Part shown: one piece after another, positions 14,372 through 19,464 of the stretch
Position numbering within the stretch: the first letter of the stretch is position 1
Layout: each line of letters begins with the position of its first letter
From: Chloroflexota bacterium
GTDB taxonomy: Bacteria; Chloroflexota; Dehalococcoidia; UBA1151; TMED-70
Assembly (NCBI GenBank): GCA_002719425.1
Contig: PBHA01000006.1
Location: 11,364 to 30,827, forward strand
Direction: 5' to 3'
Length of the DNA: 19,464 bases
Made by a program: the position numbers and the translations under genes
Notes under the pieces: generated by a model
The model's database searches: none
What the model was told of the DNA's origin: nothing
The model's input: the letters and a program-made list of their open reading frames with translations, nothing else

Positions 14372-15583
14372 TTGAAAAGTATAGTAATTGAAAAAATAAC
14401 TACACTGCGAAACCCAAACTATCCAAAAATAGTTTGGGTTTTGATTAAGACAAATGATGGAATTGAAGGAATTGGAGAAACATCTTATGATCCAGATACA
14501 GTGGAAGCATTTATTTTAGGAGAAGCTTCTGATTACTTAATTGGTAAAAATCCATCACAAATAGATTTGCATTGGGAAAAACTTTCAAAAGTTGGATCAC
14601 ATATCAAACTCGGCAATTCTGGTGAAATGCGTGGATTATCAGCAATAGATATGGCATTATGGGACTTAAAAGCTAGAAGATTAGGTATACCAATATATGA
14701 GCTTTTAGGGGGATTATCAAGAGATAAAATAAAAGTTTATAACACATGTGCTGGTTACTCATACGGAGTTAATAGACAAGGATCAAAACTACCAGGTGAT
14801 ATTGATTATAAGGTAGATCAACCATATGAGGATCAATTTGCATTTATAAATGATCCAGTTGGATTAGCAGAAAGCTTATTAGAAGAAGGTTATTCTGCGA
14901 TGAAAATTTGGCCATTTGACCAGTTTGTTCCAAATAACGATGGAAATATGATAGATTTAGATGAATTAAGCCAAGGAGCTGAACCATTTAGACTAATAAG
15001 AGAAAAGCTCAAGAATAAGATGGAAATAATGTTAGAATTACACTCATTTTGGAATTTACCTTCTGCTGTTAGAATAGCAAAATCTGTTGAAAATTATAAT
15101 CCTTTTTGGATTGAAGATCCAATGCCTATGGATAACTTTGACACTTTAGCACAATTTAAGTCATCAACTAGTATCCCAACAACAGCTTCTGAAACAGTTA
15201 CAACAAGATGGCAGTTTAGAGAAATGTTTGAAAAAAGAGCTGTATCTATTTGTATGTTTGATATTTCTTGGGTTGGTGGATTATCTGAAGCAAAAAAAGT
15301 ATCTACTATGGCAGAATCATATAATTTACCTATTGCAACTCATGACTGTGTAGGACCAGTTACACTAGCATTTTCTGTACAACTTTCACTAAACGCCCCC
15401 AATACTATAATCCAAGAAACAGTAAGAGCATTTAATAATACCTGGTATAAGGAAATTGCTAGTAATTTACCAGATATAAGAAATGGTTATGCTCATGCAA
15501 CAGCTGAGTTAGGGTGTGGAATCAAACTTTCAAATTTGTTTTTAGAAAATAAAGAGACTATTAAAAAAATAAGATCATTGTAA
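14372..15583 (+). CDS. Enolase-superfamily enzyme (mandelate racemase/muconate lactonizing-like), TTG start
   Basis: This is the second enolase-superfamily protein in the window (403 residues) and is only distantly like the one at 3384-4532. The capping domain ends with AIDMALWDLKARRLG and YELLGG. Barrel positions are Lys178 (AMKIWPFD), first metal ligand Glu222 in LELHSFWN, where most relatives have Asp, second ligand Glu248 in WIEDP, third ligand Glu274 in ASETV, and base His324 in ATHDCVGP. It probably dehydrates or isomerises a sugar acid. The Asp-to-Glu change with an ExH pattern may mark a subgroup. The TTG start is set by AGGAG at 14362-14366. It lies 8 bases after the dehydrogenase gene and 17 before the propeller gene. 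A strong inverted repeat lies within codons 13-24. Confidence 0.88.
   Translation: MKSIVIEKITTLRNPNYPKIVWVLIKTNDGIEGIGETSYDPDTVEAFILGEASDYLIGKNPSQIDLHWEKLSKVGSHIKLGNSGEMRGLSAIDMALWDLKARRLGIPIYELLGGLSRDKIKVYNTCAGYSYGVNRQGSKLPGDIDYKVDQPYEDQFAFINDPVGLAESLLEEGYSAMKIWPFDQFVPNNDGNMIDLDELSQGAEPFRLIREKLKNKMEIMLELHSFWNLPSAVRIAKSVENYNPFWIEDPMPMDNFDTLAQFKSSTSIPTTASETVTTRWQFREMFEKRAVSICMFDISWVGGLSEAKKVSTMAESYNLPIATHDCVGPVTLAFSVQLSLNAPNTIIQETVRAFNNTWYKEIASNLPDIRNGYAHATAELGCGIKLSNLFLENKETIKKIRSL
14408..14443 (+). repeat. Strong inverted repeat (hairpin) inside the start of the enolase-superfamily gene
   Basis: AACCCAAACTAT (14411-14422) and ATAGTTTGGGTT (14429-14440) are perfect reverse complements separated by CCAAAA. 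The stem extends outward by A14410-T14441, a G14409-T14442 wobble and C14408-G14443, giving 15 paired positions. The right arm runs into TTTTG. It lies wholly within codons 13-24, starting 36 bases after the first base of the TTG start. The repeat is seen directly; a role in the RNA is inferred. Confidence 0.85.
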
Positions 15584-15600
15584 AAATCAGGGAGTATAAA

Positions 15601-16299
15601 ATGACAAAGATAGCAGATGCAATTCAATTATTCAATTGTCCAGGACCTAAACCAAATGGACTCCAAGCAACTGAAGAAGGATTATGGGTAATTGATCAAG
15701 GTAATAACTATGCATACTTACTTGATTGGGATAGTGGTAGCACAATCAAATCTTTCGAAACAGAAACACACAAATCTTCTGGAATAACTATTGATGACTT
15801 AGGAAATCTTTGGATTGCTTCTACCTATAATTGTAAAATATATAAAATTGATTCAAGTACAGGAAACACAATAGAAATTTTTGAATCACCAGGACAGGGA
15901 ATGAATGCTCCAAGAGAGCATGAAGCTGAAAAATATCAAAATACTGGGGATCATGGACTAGAATGGAGGGATGGAAAATTATATGTTGCTTCTCCTCCAT
16001 CTCAATATATTCATGTAATGGATCCTGTAAATTGGGTTGAAAAAAATAGAACAAAAGTACCCGGTTACAGAGTACATGGTATAGCTTGGGCTGAAGAAAA
16101 AGATAAAATTTGGGTAGCTGACACAGCTATGGGAGTCGTATCCAAAATCAGGCTGTCAGATGGAAGGGTTTATGATGCCTTTAGAGTACCTCATCCGGTT
16201 CAAGTACACGGTATGACTATCAGAAATAATGTTCTATGGTACTGTGATGATAGGCGTCCCATAGGAATATTAAACGTAAGCATGGAACCTGATTTTTAA
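15601..16299 (+). CDS. Beta-propeller protein (NHL/SMP-30/Vgb-like)
   Basis: The protein shows repeated propeller strands with the pattern G-[IL]-x-[IW]-x(5-8)-[LI]-[WY]-[VI]-[AC]-[SD]: GITIDDLGNLWIAS, GLEWRDGKLYVAS, GIAWAEEKDKIWVAD and GMTIRNNVLWYCD, each followed by a 'K.I' or 'I.V.D' strand. It has no signal peptide and should be cytoplasmic. At 232 residues it is short for a six-bladed SMP-30 or virginiamycin B lyase-like propeller (about 290), suggesting four or five blades, or a partner-completed ring. SMP-30 relatives open sugar lactones using Ca or Zn, which would suit this operon, but I do not see the full SMP-30 metal site. GGGAG at 15590-15594 is the ribosome binding site. The next gene starts 1 base after the stop. 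Confidence 0.8.
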   Translation: MTKIADAIQLFNCPGPKPNGLQATEEGLWVIDQGNNYAYLLDWDSGSTIKSFETETHKSSGITIDDLGNLWIASTYNCKIYKIDSSTGNTIEIFESPGQGMNAPREHEAEKYQNTGDHGLEWRDGKLYVASPPSQYIHVMDPVNWVEKNRTKVPGYRVHGIAWAEEKDKIWVADTAMGVVSKIRLSDGRVYDAFRVPHPVQVHGMTIRNNVLWYCDDRRPIGILNVSMEPDF

Positions 16300-16300
16300 T

Positions 16301-17350
16301 ATGAAAGATAATAAAGGAAAAGTTATGACGGTTACTGGTCTTATTGAACCGTCAGAAGTTGGGAATACATCTACTCATGATCACGTCATAATTGATTTTA
16401 ATGCTATTTTGACTGAACCAATCAATAAAGAAGAAATACATTTAATGGATGAAAAAATAAACATAAATAATATAGGTTGGGTTAGGTTTAATTGGGCATC
16501 TTCAAAAGATAATTTAATTTATTCGGATGTAAATATTGCTTGTGAAGAACTTAATTATTATAAAAAATCTGGAGGAAACACAATTGTAGATGTAACAAAT
16601 ATTGGACTTGGAAGAGATCCAGAAAAGTTACGAAAAATTAGTAAAAAAACTGGTGTGAATATAGTGATGGGTTCAAGTTTTTATGTTGAACTAGCTCAGA
16701 AAAAAAATTATACAAAAGACGGAATTGAATCTTTGTTTGAAATAATTATGAAAGATATTAATTTTGGTGTGGATAAAACAGATGTTAAATCAGGAATAAT
16801 TGGAGAGGTTGGTTGTTCTTGGCCTTGGACTGATAATGAAAAAAAATCGATGGAAGCATCCGTATCTGCACATAAAACTACAGGACTACCGTTATTAATA
16901 CATCCTGGAAGAAATGAGTATGCACCATTAGAAATAATAAATTATATTGACAAATTAGGTGCAGATCTTGAAAACGTAGTAATGGGACATGTTGATAGAA
17001 CAATCTTCAACTATGATATTTTGTTAGAAACTGCCAAAACAGGTGTTTATATTAATTTAGATTTATGGGGACATGATAGTCCTTACTATCCTTTAGCACC
17101 TGAGACTTACATGCCTGGAGATCATGAAAGAATAAAAATGGTTGAATATTTAATTGATAATAATTTCGAAGACAAAATCTTATTAGCACAAGATATTTGT
17201 ACAAAGCACAGATTGAAAAAATTTGGTGGTCACGGATTCGATCATTTATTAACAAGAGTAGTCCCTTGGATGAAAATGAGAAGCTTCAATGATGAAATAA
17301 TTAACAAATTAATGATAAATAATCCAACCAAAATGCTTACAATTAAGTAA
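16301..17350 (+). CDS. Phosphotriesterase-family amidohydrolase (lactonase/esterase-like)
   Basis: This is a two-metal TIM-barrel hydrolase of the phosphotriesterase/PHP branch. Residues 26-28 in STHDHV give the HxH of strand 1, Glu168 in IIGEVGCSW is at the bridging position (Glu, as in PHP-type members, rather than the carbamylated Lys of OpdA), His200 (LLIHPGR) and His229 (MGHVD) are the strand 5 and 6 ligands, and Asp297 (LLAQDIC) is the catalytic Asp of strand 8. The set is complete. In this operon a lactone is a more likely substrate than a phosphotriester. The first ATG (16301) has no Shine-Dalgarno sequence but lies 1 base after the previous stop; the ATG at 16325, eight codons later, has AAAGGAAAAG upstream and gives the more usual N-terminus MTVTGLIEP, so it may be the real start. 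The stop shares one base with the next ATG. Confidence 0.87.
   Translation: MKDNKGKVMTVTGLIEPSEVGNTSTHDHVIIDFNAILTEPINKEEIHLMDEKININNIGWVRFNWASSKDNLIYSDVNIACEELNYYKKSGGNTIVDVTNIGLGRDPEKLRKISKKTGVNIVMGSSFYVELAQKKNYTKDGIESLFEIIMKDINFGVDKTDVKSGIIGEVGCSWPWTDNEKKSMEASVSAHKTTGLPLLIHPGRNEYAPLEIINYIDKLGADLENVVMGHVDRTIFNYDILLETAKTGVYINLDLWGHDSPYYPLAPETYMPGDHERIKMVEYLIDNNFEDKILLAQDICTKHRLKKFGGHGFDHLLTRVVPWMKMRSFNDEIINKLMINNPTKMLTIK
16326..16354 (+). repeat. Perfect 8-bp inverted repeat at the alternative start of the phosphotriesterase-family gene
   Basis: TGACGGTT (16326-16333) and AACCGTCA (16347-16354) are perfect reverse complements with a 13-base loop. The left arm begins in the ATG at 16325-16327. 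Half the bases in the arms are G or C, far above the surroundings. It may form an RNA hairpin that affects initiation or be a protein-binding site; neither is shown. Confidence 0.75.
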
Positions 17351-18186
17351 TGAAAAAAAAATTTTTTATTATAATTCTATTAATGATTTTTGGATGTTCC
17401 AATGAATCAGAAAAAATTGAAAACAAGAACTTAATATCATTATTTATAATTACAGAAGATCTAGAACTAGGAAATAATAGAATAGTTTTGTCTGTATTAG
17501 ACAACAAAGGGCAAACAATAACAGATAATCTAAGATTCTCATTCAAAAAATTAGGTAGTAATAAAACTAATGAAATAAAAGAGATAGCTGTTTCATTCTG
17601 GCCACCAAAAAGAAATGTATTTGTCACTAATATCAATTTTAACAAAACTGGATATTGGGAATTTATAGTAAATAGAGAAAATGAAACTGCTAAAGCAACA
17701 GTGAATGTGTTAGAAAATTCAGAGACTTTATCAGTTGGAGACACTGTTGAACCCATATATACCCCATCTTTAAGTGATTTTGAAATTAGTAACATTACAA
17801 CAGATATTAACCCTGAAAAAAAATTATATCTTTTCAATCTTGAACATGCGCTTAACCAGAAAAAACCAATTCTTTTATCCTTTTCAACTCCAGGTTTATG
17901 TGTAACAGGAGCTTGCGCTCCTCAATTAGAAGAATTAAAGAAAATTTCTAGTTTAAATAATGATGTAATTATAATTCATGTTGAGATTTGGAAGAATTTT
18001 GATGAAGTCATGAAAAAAGGAGATTTATCAGTTGGAGTATTAAATGAATCAGTACGAAAATTTAATATTAAAACAGAACCCTGGACATTCTTAATAAATG
18101 CTGAAGGAATAGTAAAAAATAGATATCAAGGTTACGTTGAATCAAATGAGATAATCCTAGAATTAAGCAGATTACAAAGTAACTAA
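17350..18186 (+). CDS. Lipoprotein with beta-sandwich and thioredoxin-like domain (CX4C)
   Basis: A lysine-rich start, hydrophobic stretch and lipobox (LMIFGC, Cys16) mark a lipoprotein anchored outside the cytoplasmic membrane. Residues 30-120 look like a beta-sandwich (GNNRIVLSVLDNKGQ, FVTNINFNKTGYWEFIV). Residues 155-275 look like a thioredoxin/TlpA-like fold: KPILLSFSTPGLCVTGAC, a helix, IIIHVEIW, then EPWTFLIN with the expected cis-proline at 244 and a final strand-helix. The active-site cysteines are Cys184 and Cys189, spaced as CX4C rather than CXXC. I recall similar two-domain proteins from Chloroflexota and Actinobacteria, where this spacing occurs, but could not check. It overlaps the hydrolase stop by one base (TAATG), so expression is coupled. 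The stop overlaps the convergent small lipoprotein gene by 4 bases. Confidence 0.83.
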   Translation: MKKKFFIIILLMIFGCSNESEKIENKNLISLFIITEDLELGNNRIVLSVLDNKGQTITDNLRFSFKKLGSNKTNEIKEIAVSFWPPKRNVFVTNINFNKTGYWEFIVNRENETAKATVNVLENSETLSVGDTVEPIYTPSLSDFEISNITTDINPEKKLYLFNLEHALNQKKPILLSFSTPGLCVTGACAPQLEELKKISSLNNDVIIIHVEIWKNFDEVMKKGDLSVGVLNESVRKFNIKTEPWTFLINAEGIVKNRYQGYVESNEIILELSRLQSN

Positions 18187-18512
18187 TGAGTATGTTCTAA
18201 AAATCTAAAATCCTTAATCATTTTTTTCGAATTCTTTATTTCATAAACTATCTCAACTTTTTCACCTTCTAACATATGAGATCTAATATGAGAATATGTA
18301 AAATGAATATTTATATTCTCAAGTCTATTATTGTTATCGACATAAAATTCATTTTTATCAAACCGATTTTCAAGAATAATAATTTCAACTGACCTTATTC
18401 CATTTAAATCAATCGACTGAATATCAGTAATCTTACCTTCGAATATATTTTGAGAAGTACATGATAAAAAAAACAATCCCATAATGAGTATAAATTTCTT
18501 AATTTCTAACAT
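18183..18512 (-). CDS. Small lipoprotein with OB-like domain
   Basis: I start this at ATG 18512-18510, which gives a clean signal peptide MLEIKKFILIMGLFFLSC with the lipobox cysteine at 18; the longer frame upstream lies inside the TPR gene and would bury it. The mature part is about 90 residues. It begins FEGKITDIQSIDLNG and ends with HFTYSHIRSHMLEGEKVEIVYEI, a pattern (F-T-x-S-H-x-R-x-H-M-x-x-G-x-x-V-x-V-x-Y) that I associate with small uncharacterised Chloroflexota proteins of likely OB or beta-barrel fold. Its start overlaps the end of the TPR lipoprotein gene by 14 bases, so the two are co-translated and may form a pair on the outer face of the membrane. Function is unknown. Confidence 0.78.
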   Translation of the reverse strand: MLEIKKFILIMGLFFLSCTSQNIFEGKITDIQSIDLNGIRSVEIIILENRFDKNEFYVDNNNRLENINIHFTYSHIRSHMLEGEKVEIVYEIKNSKKMIKDFRFLEHTH

Positions 18513-19278
18513 CTTCCAAAATTTTATTAGCTTTATCAATAATTGATTGATTTCTAGGATTTTTTGATATTTCAATCGCTTCAAGTAAATCTATTTCTGC
18601 TTTTTCAAGATCTCCAAATGTGTAATAAAGCAATCCTCTCTCAATAAAATAGGCAGGGGCAGATCTATCCATACTTATGGCTGTATTGATAAGATTCATT
18701 GATTGATTTAAATCTATTTCAAATTCTCTAAAACTTTTGGCCTTCCAATAATAAATTGATGAATCTTCAGGTTCTAAACTAATTGCAGATTCAAAAAGTT
18801 CATTTGATTGATCCAACAAACCTTTCTGAGCCTTAACTGCTGCGGAAACTATTATTGCTCTCACATCATTATTATCAATATCAAGAGCATAATTTGCAAA
18901 TCTTTCAGAAGGGTCATACTCATCAAGATAGTAAAGTATTAAAGCTTTTTTTGAATAATGAGATGCAATGGAGGGGTTAATTTCTATAGCTTTTTCTATA
19001 TGATTCTTTGCTTGAGAAAGATCTGATTGAAGTAAAGAACTATCAGCTAGACCTTCCCAAGCTTTAGAAAATTCTGGATCTATAATTATTAATTTTTCAT
19101 AAGTTTTTTGTGCTTCCTTATATTTACCTTGTTCAATAAATCTATGTCCTTGAACATATAGATCCAGAGATGCTTGAGGAGAATATTCATAAGTAATCTC
19201 TTCAGATATAATAGAATTTTCCTGTTCAGAACACGATAAGATCATTAAAATACTAAGAGTAATTATTATTATTTTCAT
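18499..19278 (-). CDS. TPR-repeat lipoprotein
   Basis: The signal peptide MKIIIITLSILMILSC carries a lipobox with Cys16. Residues about 35-250 hold six or so tetratricopeptide repeats, visible as LDLYVQGHRFIEQGKYKEA, KAWEGLADSSLLQSDLSQA, SHYSKKALILYYLDEYDPS, SSIYYWKAKSFREFEIDLN and AYFIERGLLYYTFGDLEKA, each followed by an '[AI]-x-x-[IL]-x-P' turn such as IDPEF and INPSI. Such proteins act as scaffolds for complexes at the membrane surface. The ATG overlaps the TGA stop of holA by 4 bases (ATGA at 19278-19275), and the 3' end overlaps the small lipoprotein. Length is 259 residues. A specific partner cannot be named. Confidence 0.88.
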   Translation of the reverse strand: MKIIIITLSILMILSCSEQENSIISEEITYEYSPQASLDLYVQGHRFIEQGKYKEAQKTYEKLIIIDPEFSKAWEGLADSSLLQSDLSQAKNHIEKAIEINPSIASHYSKKALILYYLDEYDPSERFANYALDIDNNDVRAIIVSAAVKAQKGLLDQSNELFESAISLEPEDSSIYYWKAKSFREFEIDLNQSMNLINTAISMDRSAPAYFIERGLLYYTFGDLEKAEIDLLEAIEISKNPRNQSIIDKANKILEDVRN

Positions 19279-19464
19279 AATATATGAACTAGTTGCCTTA
19301 ATATCTCTTTTTCAGACTTATCACCTATTTTAATTCCGATATCCAATTTTAATAGATTTTTAAGCATTGATCTCATTCGAATAGAAGAAAATTTTTGAGC
19401 TTGATTATGAATTTTATTAAATGCGAAATTGGATTTTATTTGAATTTTATTTTGTATTTCTTTA
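19275..19464 (-). CDS. holA: DNA polymerase III delta subunit, C-terminal part (partial)
   Basis: Reading the minus strand from 19463 gives 62 codons open to the window edge and ending in TGA at 19277-19275. The peptide contains FAFNKIHNQAQKFSSIRM followed by LLKLDIGIKIGDKSEKEIL and a final helix. This matches the end of HolA, the clamp-loader delta subunit, where the last domain reads like 'HPF...K...QA..FS...L......LLE.D..IKTG...'. The N-terminal ATPase-like domains lie outside the window. The stop overlaps the start of the TPR lipoprotein gene. The call rests on a short but characteristic segment. Confidence 0.72.
   Translation of the reverse strand, partial: KEIQNKIQIKSNFAFNKIHNQAQKFSSIRMRSMLKNLLKLDIGIKIGDKSEKEILRQLVHIL

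Noticed and set aside
18513..18584. Longer N-terminus for the small lipoprotein
   Set aside because: It lies inside the TPR lipoprotein gene and would place a non-signal segment before a clear signal peptide and lipobox starting at 18512.

Overview
The window is very AT-rich and gene-dense, with small or negative spacing between genes. It shows no rRNA, tRNA, CRISPR array, insertion sequence or phage gene. The gene content (two divergent enolase-superfamily enzymes, RraA-like and HpaI-like aldolases, SDRs, an amidohydrolase tail, a phosphotriesterase-family hydrolase, a DgaE-like ammonia-lyase, a ThDP enzyme) points to a streamlined marine heterotroph that degrades sugar acids. My best guess is a low-GC member of the SAR202 clade (Chloroflexota). 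This is inference, supported mainly by the expanded enolase/amidohydrolase content and by two small lipoprotein types at the right end that I associate with Chloroflexota.

Layout. (1) 1-2681, rightward: amidohydrolase tail, HpcH/HpaI aldolase, then a two-gene ABC-2 exporter with almost no spacing. (2) 5340-2688, leftward: RraA-like protein, DgoD/ManD-like enolase-superfamily dehydratase, P-loop-like protein lacking the Walker A lysine. (3) 5375-6891, rightward: a degenerate SDR followed 2 bases later by an intact SDR. (4) 7691-6888, leftward: an XRE regulator with a LexA/CI-like C-terminal domain carrying a four-cysteine insertion; divergent from it, a DinB-family protein (7829-8344). (5) 8751-8341, leftward: a small four-helix membrane protein; divergent from it, a SelA/DgaE-like PLP enzyme (8801-9937). 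(6) 13198-9927, leftward: M42-like peptidase, ThDP enzyme, membrane thioredoxin-like protein. (7) 13341-18186, rightward, tightly packed: D-2-hydroxyacid dehydrogenase, second enolase-superfamily enzyme (TTG start), beta-propeller, phosphotriesterase-family hydrolase, thioredoxin-like lipoprotein. (8) 19464-18183, leftward: 3' end of holA, TPR lipoprotein, small lipoprotein, each overlapping the next.

Working together (inference): lactone or ester opening (phosphotriesterase-family hydrolase, perhaps the propeller), dehydration of aldonic or uronic acids to 2-keto-3-deoxy acids (the two enolase-superfamily enzymes) or ammonia elimination from amino-sugar acids (DgaE-like enzyme), then aldol cleavage (HpaI-like, possibly RraA-like) and redox steps (SDR, 2-hydroxyacid dehydrogenase). 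Substrates cannot be read from the sequence.

The most unusual points are the pseudo-SDR/SDR pair, the four-cysteine insertion in a LexA/CI-like regulator, the P-loop protein without its lysine, the CX4C thioredoxin-like lipoprotein translationally joined to a hydrolase, and three strong inverted repeats inside or at the start of coding regions (9240-9263, 14408-14443, 16326-16354).
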